This document shows, piece after piece, positions 1-5,549 of a DNA stretch of 5,571 nt (its first letter is position 1; every line of letters starts with the position of its first letter). This DNA comes from Mogibacterium sp. GTDB lineage: Bacteria; Bacillota; Clostridia; Peptostreptococcales; Anaerovoracaceae. The DNA lies in assembly GCA_021442505.1 (NCBI GenBank), contig JABUTC010000006.1:13802-19372 (forward strand), in the 5' to 3' direction. A model generated the notes under the pieces. It ran no database searches and was not told the origin of the DNA. It was given only the letters and a program-made list of their open reading frames with translations. The position numbers and the translations under genes were made by a program.

Positions 1-914
1 ACATAGTAAGTGCCGTGCTCAGAGGCATGGGTGACAGCAAGAGACCGTTTATTTTCATTGGAACTGCGGCTGTTATCAATCTCTGTCTCGATTTGCTCTT
101 CATCATCAAATTCGATATGGCGGTATTTGGCGCAGCGCTTGCTACGGTAATAGCACAGAGTGTCAGTTTCATACTCGCAATCGTTTATCTGTACAAAAAT
201 AAAGAGGCCTTTGGCTTTGACTTCAAGCCGTCAAGCTTCAAGATTAAGATGCGCGTATTAAGACCTCTTCTGTCACTGGGAATTCCTATGACGATTCAGT
301 CGGCCGCAATAAGCTTCTCGAGAATGATTATGCTTTCATGGATTAATTCATTCGGACTTATATTCTCGACGCTTGCGGGAATTAACAACAAGATTAACTC
401 AATCCTTATAATATTCTCGATTTCGCTTACTGCAGGCGGAAGCACGATGACGGCACAGGCTCTCGGTGCAAGGCTGTATAAGAGAGTGGCAGAAGTTCTG
501 AACACTGTAACTGTGTGTGCAACCATACCGGCAGTTGTTGTAGGTGTCATCATGGCGGTAAAACCGGAAATACTGGTCGGACTTTTCACCAGTGACCCGG
601 AGGTTCTTTCGTATGCACCTCTGCTTTCCCTGCCGATAATTCTGAACTGCGGCGGTATGGTAACCAGAAGCTTTGCCTTCAGTATCATTAACGGCTCCGG
701 CAAGAGCAAGCTGAATCTCCTTGTTGCAATACTTGACGGTGTTGCAGGAAAGATAGGACTTTCCGCAATTTTCGGATTTACCATGTCGATGGGATGTTAC
801 GGAATCTGGATTGGTGATGCCGTTTCAGGATATATTCCTTTCCTCATCGGAGTTTTCTTCTACTGGCTTGGAGACTGGCGCAAGGGCGAAAAAAAAGACA
901 AACCAGCGAACTAG
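1..914 (+). CDS. MATE family multidrug/Na+ or H+ antiporter, 5'-truncated by window edge
   Basis: Integral membrane exporter of the MATE (multi antimicrobial extrusion) family, which exchanges cations for drugs or metabolites across the cytoplasmic membrane. The reading frame is open from base 3 (first codons read I-V-S-A-V-L-R-G-M-G), so the GTG at 15 is an internal Val, not a start. About 303 residues are present; the family is usually around 450, so roughly the first 150 lie outside. Visible marks are the conserved LRGMGDSKRP loop followed by a hydrophobic helix, a second-half repeat beginning near SLGIPMTIQSAAISFSR, and the later loop INGSGKSKLN that echoes the first. The protein ends in a short Lys-rich cytoplasmic tail (GEKKDKPAN). 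That tail is encoded by the A-tract and stem that serve as the apbE terminator on the other strand. The stop overlaps the apbE stop by 4 nt. The substrate cannot be told from sequence. Confidence 0.93.
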   Translation, partial: IVSAVLRGMGDSKRPFIFIGTAAVINLCLDLLFIIKFDMAVFGAALATVIAQSVSFILAIVYLYKNKEAFGFDFKPSSFKIKMRVLRPLLSLGIPMTIQSAAISFSRMIMLSWINSFGLIFSTLAGINNKINSILIIFSISLTAGGSTMTAQALGARLYKRVAEVLNTVTVCATIPAVVVGVIMAVKPEILVGLFTSDPEVLSYAPLLSLPIILNCGGMVTRSFAFSIINGSGKSKLNLLVAILDGVAGKIGLSAIFGFTMSMGCYGIWIGDAVSGYIPFLIGVFFYWLGDWRKGEKKDKPAN

Positions 915-921
915 TTTGTCT
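889..921 (-). terminator. Intrinsic terminator of apbE, inside the end of the MATE gene
   Basis: Read on the minus strand, this is an 11-bp stem (AGACAAACTAG with CTGGTTTGTCT, one G-U pair) closed by a UUCG tetraloop. It is followed by an unbroken run of eight T, the first of which pairs at the stem base. The apbE stop codon TAG (913-911) is the last triplet of the 5' arm. On the plus strand the stem is followed only by GTAATTTAAAT, a poor U-tract, so any termination of the MATE transcript here would be weak. The element overlaps the last codons of the MATE gene and the last codons of apbE. Confidence 0.9.
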
Positions 922-1975
922 GTAATTTAAATCCATTGGTCTGGACGATATCTCCTTTGGTCAGGCAGAAGACCGCCTCCATTCCCTGCCCGGTGATGAA
1001 TTCTTTGCCTTCCTTACTGCCTTTGATAAGGCATATGGTTGAGAGGGCATCCGCATCCATCGAATGACCGAAATCGCCGATCAGCGATACGGCATCAAGG
1101 TCTGTTTCGACAGGATATCCTGTCTTCGGGCTCAGGATGTGATGATATATCTTATCATCCACTTTGAACTGTCTCTCGTAGACACCAGAACTTACAATAG
1201 TCTGATTAGAGCTGTACACGTAGCCGATGTTCTCAGAACGGCCGGAGTACGGCTTTTCTATTCCTATTTTGAAACCTTCACTGTCAGGTTTTGTTCCTAT
1301 AGTTACGATGTTGCCACCGAGATTTACTATTCCGGAGGTGACGCCCTGCGCCTTCATATATTCGGCAATCCTGTCGGCAACATATCCCTTTGCAATACCC
1401 CCAAGGTCGAGCTTTGCAGCAGGGTCCTGAAGTCTGACCTTGTTTCCGTCAATTTGAATCTGCCTGTATCCGACGTGCGAAACAGCCTCGTCGATTACCG
1501 ACTGCTCAGGCACCTTAGGGTTGTCAGCGTGGTAATCCCATAGGTCTGTAACTGTTCCGATTGTGATGTCGAAGTCACCGTTTGAAAGATCTCCGTACAT
1601 GATGCCGGCAGTGATGATATTTAGGGTGTCACTGTCGACTTCCACCCATTGGCCTCCCGCATTGTTAATGCGGCTGACATCGCTCACCTCGACGGTCTTG
1701 GAAAGCTTTTTGTCGAGCCCCCTGCAGATGTCCCAGCTTCCGTCGAAAATTTTCTGCACTGCGTTCTTATCTTCCGAACTGAGCTTGTTGACCGTGCTGC
1801 CGTTATACTCGTAGACGAAAAGCGTACAGGTCGTGTCCAGATAATAGTTCTCGGAACTCAGCGGTTCAATGCTCTTAGGTCGCACGGCTTGTGATATAAT
1901 CAAAGCGGCGACAAGAAGAACGCAGACAGCAGTTATAATATATGCAGTTTTCTTGTTCTGTTTCAGGAAATTCAT
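911..1975 (-). CDS. apbE: FAD:protein FMN transferase, membrane-anchored (ApbE family)
   Basis: ApbE enzymes use Mg2+ and FAD to attach FMN covalently to Thr/Ser of extracytosolic flavoproteins (RnfG/NqrC-like and FMN-bind domains). From the ATG at 1975 the protein is 354 residues. A Lys-rich start and a hydrophobic segment at about 11-30 anchor it, with the catalytic domain outside; I see no lipobox Cys. Family motifs are in order: LDTTCTLFVY (46-55), SRIN (101-104), GDFDITIGTVTDLW (133-146), LDLGGIAKGYVAD (189-201), NLGGN (218-222), HHILSPKTGYP (278-288) and the metal-site region SMDADALST (305-313). The ATG at 1975 is chosen over an in-frame GTG at 1993 because GGAGG sits 5 nt before the ATG and would be inside the longer protein. 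It is divergent from the NusG-domain-II/Gx operon, which supports a shared redox role. No target with the [S/T]GA[T/S] flavinylation motif is visible among the neighbours. Confidence 0.95.
   Translation of the reverse strand: MNFLKQNKKTAYIITAVCVLLVAALIISQAVRPKSIEPLSSENYYLDTTCTLFVYEYNGSTVNKLSSEDKNAVQKIFDGSWDICRGLDKKLSKTVEVSDVSRINNAGGQWVEVDSDTLNIITAGIMYGDLSNGDFDITIGTVTDLWDYHADNPKVPEQSVIDEAVSHVGYRQIQIDGNKVRLQDPAAKLDLGGIAKGYVADRIAEYMKAQGVTSGIVNLGGNIVTIGTKPDSEGFKIGIEKPYSGRSENIGYVYSSNQTIVSSGVYERQFKVDDKIYHHILSPKTGYPVETDLDAVSLIGDFGHSMDADALSTICLIKGSKEGKEFITGQGMEAVFCLTKGDIVQTNGFKLQTN
1892..1939 (+). promoter_or_regulatory. Candidate promoters for the NusG-II/Gx operon, inside apbE
   Basis: The 62-bp gap before the plus-strand operon shows no good plus-strand promoter, so one must probably lie within the 5' part of apbE. 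Two -10 matches occur there: TGATATAAT (1892-1900, extended -10 form) and TATAAT (1934-1939). Neither has a convincing -35. Both fall in codons for the Ile-rich membrane anchor of ApbE, where AT-rich sequence is expected by chance. If used, the leader would be roughly 90 to 130 nt and antisense to the start of apbE. Confidence 0.25.
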
Positions 1976-1980
1976 TACTA

Positions 1981-1985
1981 CCTCC
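1981..1985 (-). promoter_or_regulatory. apbE ribosome binding site
   Basis: Minus-strand GGAGG, 5 nt before the ATG at 1975. It settles the start of apbE: the in-frame GTG at 1993 lies upstream of this site and has no comparable site of its own. Confidence 0.85.
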
Positions 1986-1994
1986 GCAGGCACA

Positions 1995-2023
1995 ATTATA
2001 GCACGGAGAAGGGTTTTAGGAAA
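1995..2023 (-). promoter_or_regulatory. Extended -10 promoter of apbE
   Basis: The minus strand reads TGCTATAAT, a consensus -10 (TATAAT, 2000 to 1995) with the TG of an extended -10 element. A weak -35 (TTTCCT, 2023 to 2018) lies at a 17-nt spacing. Transcription would begin near 1988, leaving a leader of about a dozen bases that just contains the GGAGG site. The fit to consensus and the position make this a likely promoter, but no start site has been measured. Confidence 0.65.
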
Positions 2024-2037
2024 ACGAGAGAGTGTGA

Positions 2038-2424
2038 ATGAAAAAATATATCCGTAAAGCCGACATTATTTTGTTCATCGTGCTTGTGGTCATCGGACTT
2101 GCTTCGACGGCCTTTGTTCTGATGTCAAAGAGCGCCGGCACAACGGTATATATAGAATCTGCAGGTGAGCTTTACGGCAAGTACAGCCTTTTCGAAGACA
2201 AGGAGATTAAGGTTGAACTTGAGGGCAGCAAGGCAGGATCGTGGAATACGGTTGTGATTAAGGATGGGGAGGTTTATGTCAAGAAGGCTTCCTGTCACAA
2301 TCATGTTTGCGTGAACAGCGGGCATATTTCGCAGTCGGGCGAGAGCATCATCTGCCTGCCGAATAAACTGGTGGTTCGCATAGAGGGAAAAGGAGGTGGC
2401 GATTATGACGCAGTCTCCAACTAA
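2038..2424 (+). CDS. Small membrane-anchored NusG-domain-II protein (NusG_II, EetA-like)
   Basis: A 128-residue protein with a single membrane helix (about 9-29) and a short extracytosolic domain of the NusG_II family. This family resembles only the second domain of NusG and is not a transcription factor. The family signature is clear: CHNHVCVNSGHIS (86-98) then GESIICLPNKLVVRIEG (101-117), with Cys86, Cys91 and Cys106 placed as in relatives. The cysteines could form a disulfide outside the cell (inference). The ATG at 2038 is directly preceded by an in-frame TGA, so no earlier start is possible; its ribosome site is weak (GAGAGAG at 2026-2032). The gene overlaps the next one by 20 nt and encodes that gene's Shine-Dalgarno site within its Gly-rich tail. 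The biochemical role of the family is not established. Its company with apbE and a Gx protein points to extracytosolic redox work. Confidence 0.88.
   Translation: MKKYIRKADIILFIVLVVIGLASTAFVLMSKSAGTTVYIESAGELYGKYSLFEDKEIKVELEGSKAGSWNTVVIKDGEVYVKKASCHNHVCVNSGHISQSGESIICLPNKLVVRIEGKGGGDYDAVSN
2391..2397 (+). promoter_or_regulatory. Ribosome binding site of the Gx gene, within the NusG-II gene
   Basis: AGGAGGT lies 7 nt before the ATG at 2405. It selects that ATG over the in-frame GTG at 2396, because the GTG lies inside the Shine-Dalgarno sequence itself. Since it sits in the last codons of the upstream gene, translation of the two genes is probably coupled. Confidence 0.85.
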
Positions 2425-2914
2425 AACTAAGCGCATTGCTTACATCGCCCTGATGGTTGCGCTCGCACTGATTTTCTCCTATGTAGAAGCGATTATTCCA
2501 TACAATCCCGGAATTCCGGGTGTAAAGCTGGGCATAGCAAATATCGTTACTCTTGTTGCTTTATATAAATTTGGATGGAAGGATGCGGCGGCAATAAGTG
2601 TTTTGAGAATAGTAATAGCGGGCCTTCTGTTCAACGGCCTTTTCGGAATGCTTTATGCGCTTGCGGGTGCTCTTGTGAGCTTCGTAGGAATGCTGGGTCT
2701 GAAAAAAACAAATCTGTTCAGCGTGGTAGGTGTCAGCATGGCGGGTGGAGTGCTTCACAACTTCGGGCAGCTGCTCGTAGCTGCGGCACTGATAGAAGAT
2801 CTTAGAATTTTTATATACTTCCCGGTTCTTCTGTTCTCGGGAATAGTCTGCGGAATTGCGATAGGAGTTGCGGCAACGCTGATATTGAAATCGCTTCGCA
2901 ACTATCGGATATAG
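2405..2914 (+). CDS. Gx transporter family membrane protein (Hpre_diP_synt_I, EetB-like)
   Basis: A 169-residue, very hydrophobic protein with about five or six membrane helices, matching the family annotated as Gx transporter or heptaprenyl diphosphate synthase component I. The hallmark is the block PYNPGIPGVKLGIANIVTL (32-50), followed by the SVLRI..AGLLFNG segment and a late GGVLHNFGQL helix. The fold resembles S components of ECF transporters. The old enzyme name is probably misleading for a small polytopic protein, and its real substrate (flavin, quinone precursor or other) is unknown to me. It is the second gene of an operon with the NusG-domain-II gene, overlapping it by 20 nt, with a strong ribosome site inside that gene. 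This pairing is recurrent in Firmicutes and, as I recall, matches eetA-eetB of the Listeria electron transfer locus. Its 3' end overlaps the convergent ECF gene by 13 nt. Confidence 0.87.
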   Translation: MTQSPTKTKRIAYIALMVALALIFSYVEAIIPYNPGIPGVKLGIANIVTLVALYKFGWKDAAAISVLRIVIAGLLFNGLFGMLYALAGALVSFVGMLGLKKTNLFSVVGVSMAGGVLHNFGQLLVAAALIEDLRIFIYFPVLLFSGIVCGIAIGVAATLILKSLRNYRI

Positions 2915-3480
2915 AGCATGTCTTTGCGATAGCCTGTTCTTGCGAGTGCATTTGAAACAAGCACAGAAATGACAACGGCAACACCCATCTGTATGCAGTT
3001 AAGAGGAATGCATATTGCAGCAGGAACCCACTGACCGAAAAGAATCCACTCGGCACCGAAGTAACCGAGGACTCCAATCACGCATGCGATGAGGAAACCG
3101 ATAAATTCAATTTTAGGAATGCCAAAGATTCTCTTTGCAGTCTTCTCTGAACCTGAGAGGGCTGCTTTTTCCTTTGCGCTCTTCGCACGGTCAATGAAGA
3201 AGCCGTAAACGAGAACGACGAAAAGTTTTATGAAGAAAGTCCATGGCACCCAGAATGCGAAACCTACGAGCAGGTCTGCGAGGCCTGCACCGACAGGACC
3301 TGCAAAGCACGCATATCTGCGAGGCAGAATCATTACGCTTATAAAAATTACCGCATCACCCAGGTGTATGTAACAGTCCGGACCAACTGGTATTTTGAGA
3401 AGAAAGGTGCATAACAAAGTCAGCGCTGTAAGAAGCGCAGTGAGTACCAGATTCGAGACTGTTTTATTTCTTTGAACCAT
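2902..3480 (-). CDS. ECF transporter S component (vitamin-binding membrane subunit)
   Basis: A 192-residue membrane protein of the ECF transporter substrate-binding family. S components bind a vitamin or similar micronutrient and work with a shared EcfA/EcfA'/EcfT energising module encoded elsewhere. In helix 1 (about 8-30) the A15-x3-A19 pattern matches the AxxxA motif known to contact EcfT. The block YIHLGDAVIFIS (37-48) and the later GPVGAGLADLLVGFAFWVPWTFFIKL are typical of this family. A charged cytoplasmic loop with SAKEKAALSGSEKTAKR separates two helical halves, and the tail is basic. The start at 3480 has AAAGG about 6 nt upstream. It is divergent from the MocR regulator over 113 bp, so that regulator is the obvious candidate to control it. 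Vitamin B6 is suggested by the regulator type, a flavin by the nearby apbE; the sequence alone does not decide. The 3' end overlaps the Gx gene by 13 nt. Confidence 0.88.
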   Translation of the reverse strand: MVQRNKTVSNLVLTALLTALTLLCTFLLKIPVGPDCYIHLGDAVIFISVMILPRRYACFAGPVGAGLADLLVGFAFWVPWTFFIKLFVVLVYGFFIDRAKSAKEKAALSGSEKTAKRIFGIPKIEFIGFLIACVIGVLGYFGAEWILFGQWVPAAICIPLNCIQMGVAVVISVLVSNALARTGYRKDMLYIR

Positions 3481-3491
3481 AGCGACCTTTC

Positions 3492-3520
3492 TTGATTTAT
3501 CTTTAAGTCGGGACTATAAT
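3492..3520 (+). promoter_or_regulatory. Promoter of the MocR regulator gene
   Basis: TTGATT (3492-3497), a 17-nt spacer and a perfect TATAAT (3515-3520) form a good sigma-A type promoter. Transcription would start near 3527, giving a leader of about 67 nt. The spacer and first -10 base hold a small inverted repeat, AGTC-GG-GACT (3506-3515), that a repressor dimer could use. The -35 lies only 12 bp from the start codon of the divergent ECF gene, so protein bound here could affect both genes. Confidence 0.7.
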
Positions 3521-3544
3521 AACATAAAACTGCATATTAAGAAA
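3516..3544 (-). promoter_or_regulatory. Tentative promoter of the ECF S component gene
   Basis: The minus strand reads TATTAT (3521 to 3516), five of six bases of a -10, lying directly over the plus-strand -10 of the regulator gene. At a 17-nt spacing the -35 position (TTTCTT, 3544 to 3539) is poor. If real, the two promoters would be mutually exclusive for polymerase. The weak -35 would fit a promoter that needs an activator, which MocR proteins often are. Confidence 0.35.
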
Positions 3545-3578
3545 TACGCAAAAATTTTTATTTAGAGAATAACAGATT

Positions 3579-3585
3579 GGGGGAG
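3579..3585 (+). promoter_or_regulatory. Ribosome binding site selecting a TTG start
   Basis: GGGGGAG ends 8 nt before the TTG at 3594. The next in-frame ATG (3606) would be about 20 nt away, too far for this site, and an in-frame TAA at 3570-3572 rules out a longer protein. The regulator therefore probably starts with TTG. Confidence 0.7.
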
Positions 3586-3593
3586 AAACAGCT

Positions 3594-5006
3594 TTGAAAA
3601 GCTTAATGCTCAATTTAGATAACAGTTTAAATGAGAATCTGTATATACAGATTTATAATTCGCTGAAGCAGGATATAGTAAGCGGAACACTCGAGAAGGG
3701 AACAAAGCTTCCGTCGCTTCGTAAGCTTGCACAGGACAACGATATCAGCGTTACGACAGTTGAGACTGCTTATACTCAGCTTCTTGTCGAGGGTTACATC
3801 GAGTCGAGACCGAAGTCGGGCTACTTTGTAAGCGATATGGCCGACGCGTCCGGCATTGCGACTGATGAGGAGAGCGTAACGCTCGAGGACCTTTTACCCG
3901 CAGGCGGTGAGAACAAAAAAGCCGGCAGCGATAAGCCGATGATTTACGACGAGAGCAGCTTTGAGTTTTCGAAGTGGAAGAAGTGCATGAATCGCGTTTT
4001 CAACGAGTACTCGCACCTTCTGCAGACTGAGGCTGACGTTAAGGGTGAGCCGGCACTTCGCTACGAGATTGCAAAATATCTCTATCAGAGCCGCGGGGTA
4101 AAATGTTCTCCTGAGCAGGTCGTTATCGGCGCGGGCTCACAGCAGCTGACGATGCAGCTGGCGAGAATAATTCGCGAGCTTGGTGTGGATAATGCGGCAA
4201 CCGAAACACCGGGTTACGGACCTATCAGGGATATTTTCAGGGACGAGGGTTTCCCTGTGACTGAGGTCGAGGTCGGAGCAAACGGAATAGCGCTCGAAAA
4301 GTTGCCTACTAATCTGAGGAGCATCGTTTACGTTAATCCGTCGAACCAGTTCCCAAGCGGAGCGGTTATGCCGGTCGGAAGACGCTACGAGCTCATCAAA
4401 TGGGCGCAGGAAAACGACAGCTATATATTGGAAGACGATTATGCCAGTGAGCTTCGCTATTTCGGAAAGCCGATACCTGCGATGCAGGGACTCGACAACG
4501 CAGGCCGCGTTATATATTTCGGATCGTTTTCAAGCACGCTTTTCGCATCGATCAAGATAAGCTATATGGTGCTGCCGAAGGAGTTGTCGGAGATTTTCGA
4601 GAAAAGCAGCCACCGCTACAGCCAGACCTGCTCAAAGGCGGAGCAGATATGCCTCGCGCTGTATATGGAGGACGGATATTACTACAGACATATAAAAAAG
4701 CTCAGACGCATGTACGCGTCCAAGCTTGAAACGACTATTCAGATGGTTCGTGCAAACGGCGGAGGCAGAATCGAGGCGGTCGATTCGCGTTCCGGAATTG
4801 CGATTATGCTGAAGATTCAAAGCAGGCTTGAGCCGGAGCACATCTGCAGGGTCGCAAAGGACCTCGGACTTACAATGTATCCGGTAAAAGACCTCTGCAG
4901 CGACGAACTCAAGGTAGTCTACTTCTACTTCTACCGAGTGCCGGAAACACTGCTCAAGCTACTCATCAAAATGTTTGTGCAGAACCTCAAGAAACTCGAG
5001 GGATAG
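3594..5006 (+). CDS. MocR/GabR-type transcriptional regulator lacking the PLP lysine
   Basis: A 470-residue fusion of an N-terminal GntR-type winged helix (about 12-79; LPSLRKLA at 39-46, a recognition-helix region around SVTTVETAY, and EGYIESRPKSGYFV) with a fold-type-I aminotransferase-like domain (about 125-470), joined by an acidic linker. Relatives such as GabR and PdxR use bound PLP as effector. Many framework motifs persist: ETPGY (204-208), NQFPSG (251-256), EDDY (280-283, with Asp281 at the pyridine-nitrogen position) and SYMVLP after the active site. However, the usual GTFSK is GSFSS here, so Ser314 (codon AGC at 4533) replaces the Schiff-base lysine. The Arg seven residues later is Lys321. 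Asn248, Asn251 and Ala284 also depart from the usual T, H and D. It is likely a regulator of the divergent ECF gene and possibly itself. Its 3' end overlaps the biotin ligase by 48 nt. Confidence 0.92.
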   Translation: MKSLMLNLDNSLNENLYIQIYNSLKQDIVSGTLEKGTKLPSLRKLAQDNDISVTTVETAYTQLLVEGYIESRPKSGYFVSDMADASGIATDEESVTLEDLLPAGGENKKAGSDKPMIYDESSFEFSKWKKCMNRVFNEYSHLLQTEADVKGEPALRYEIAKYLYQSRGVKCSPEQVVIGAGSQQLTMQLARIIRELGVDNAATETPGYGPIRDIFRDEGFPVTEVEVGANGIALEKLPTNLRSIVYVNPSNQFPSGAVMPVGRRYELIKWAQENDSYILEDDYASELRYFGKPIPAMQGLDNAGRVIYFGSFSSTLFASIKISYMVLPKELSEIFEKSSHRYSQTCSKAEQICLALYMEDGYYYRHIKKLRRMYASKLETTIQMVRANGGGRIEAVDSRSGIAIMLKIQSRLEPEHICRVAKDLGLTMYPVKDLCSDELKVVYFYFYRVPETLLKLLIKMFVQNLKKLEG

Positions 5007-5543
5007 TTCGGATCTTGAGCAGTCAGGCTCGAGGAAACCGATTTTGTCTGAGATATCGTCCGGAATATCGGAGCACAGCCCGGAAAAACAGTTGATGCCT
5101 ATGCCGATTACCAGCGCATAGTCGCCGCGACTGTACGGGTTGTCGACGCGTTCGACGAGGATGCCGAGAATCTTGCGGTCACCCTTGTAAATGTCGTTAA
5201 TCGGCTTGATCCATAACTCTTCTGAACTGTGGCTCTGAAGCACGGGCAGTATAAACTCCGCGACCTTCGTGGTCACCTCAAGAAGTTCGGGCTCGCTGTA
5301 CTCGTGCCTGTAGGCATAGCTCAGATAGATGCCGGCACCTTCCGGCGAAAAGAAACTTCTCTCATACCGACCGCGTCCCGCACTTTGCGTGTCAGCGAGC
5401 ACGGCGAAAGGAGTTTTCCGCAGGCCATCAGCCATGTCCTCGAGAAGACGCGATTTGACAAAATTGTTCGTCGAGTCGACGGTGTCGAGAACGGTGATAG
5501 GCAGGCCCGATTTATTAAGTAATTCAATATCATATTTATTCAT
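4959..5543 (-). CDS. birA: Biotin-protein ligase, catalytic domain only
   Basis: Biotin-[acetyl-CoA-carboxylase] ligase makes biotinyl-5'-AMP and transfers biotin to a lysine of carboxyl carrier proteins in the cytosol. At 194 residues it has no N-terminal DNA-binding domain, so it is not expected to repress biotin genes. It also stops right after the catalytic domain, without the C-terminal SH3-like domain normally present. Motifs seen are DSTNN (23-27), TQSAGRGRYER (52-62, where GRGRxGR is usual, so Glu61 replaces Gly), SPEGAGIYLS (66-75), KPINDIYKGDRKILGILVE (113-131, where KWPND is usual) and IGIGIN (146-151). The catalytic Lys113 position, Asn116 and Asp117 are kept. The product could be a less active ligase, a specialised one, or a shortened gene; sequence alone does not decide. 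Its last 16 codons, including the stop, lie antisense over the end of the MocR gene. Confidence 0.85.
   Translation of the reverse strand: MNKYDIELLNKSGLPITVLDTVDSTNNFVKSRLLEDMADGLRKTPFAVLADTQSAGRGRYERSFFSPEGAGIYLSYAYRHEYSEPELLEVTTKVAEFILPVLQSHSSEELWIKPINDIYKGDRKILGILVERVDNPYSRGDYALVIGIGINCFSGLCSDIPDDISDKIGFLEPDCSRSELSLEFLEVLHKHFDE
5014..5033 (+). terminator. Possible weak terminator hairpin after the MocR gene
   Basis: CTTGAGC and GCTCGAG form a 7-bp stem (one G-T pair) around a 6-nt loop, beginning 8 nt after the MocR stop codon and lying inside birA. It is followed by GAAACCGATTTTG, so the T-run is short and displaced. It may slow or stop the MocR transcript, but it falls short of a good intrinsic terminator. 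Confidence 0.25.
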
Positions 5544-5549
5544 AAACCT

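Noticed and set aside
296..784. 162-codon open frame on the minus strand inside the MATE gene
   Set aside because: It lies antisense to a clearly conserved membrane protein, has low-complexity Ser/Thr/Pro/Ile content, no recognisable domain and no gene-like context.
1064..1543. 159-codon open frame on the plus strand inside apbE
   Set aside because: The minus-strand frame carries all ApbE motifs over the same bases; the plus frame shows no family pattern.
1976..1993. Six-codon N-terminal extension of ApbE from a GTG at 1993
   Set aside because: The extension would cover the GGAGG ribosome site of the ATG at 1975 and overlaps the likely transcript start region.
2896..2932. Stem-loops at the Gx/ECF junction (TCGCAA/TTGCGA with a 22-nt loop; CTATCG/CGATAG with a 19-nt loop)
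   Set aside because: Short alternative stems with long loops and no T-run on either strand; not a credible intrinsic terminator.
3481..3593. Riboswitch (for example FMN) upstream of the ECF S component
   Set aside because: Only 113 bp are available, shared with the divergent promoter, and I see no conserved paired core.
4929..4958. Continuation of the biotin ligase C-terminal domain past its stop
   Set aside because: Reading on past the TAG gives only nine residues before another in-frame stop, with no SH3-like pattern; the region is the end of the MocR gene.
4995..5033. Two CTCGAG palindromes (4995-5000 and 5028-5033) as a paired site
   Set aside because: A six-base palindrome repeated once in coding sequence; the codons explain both copies and the 27-nt loop makes a stable hairpin unlikely.
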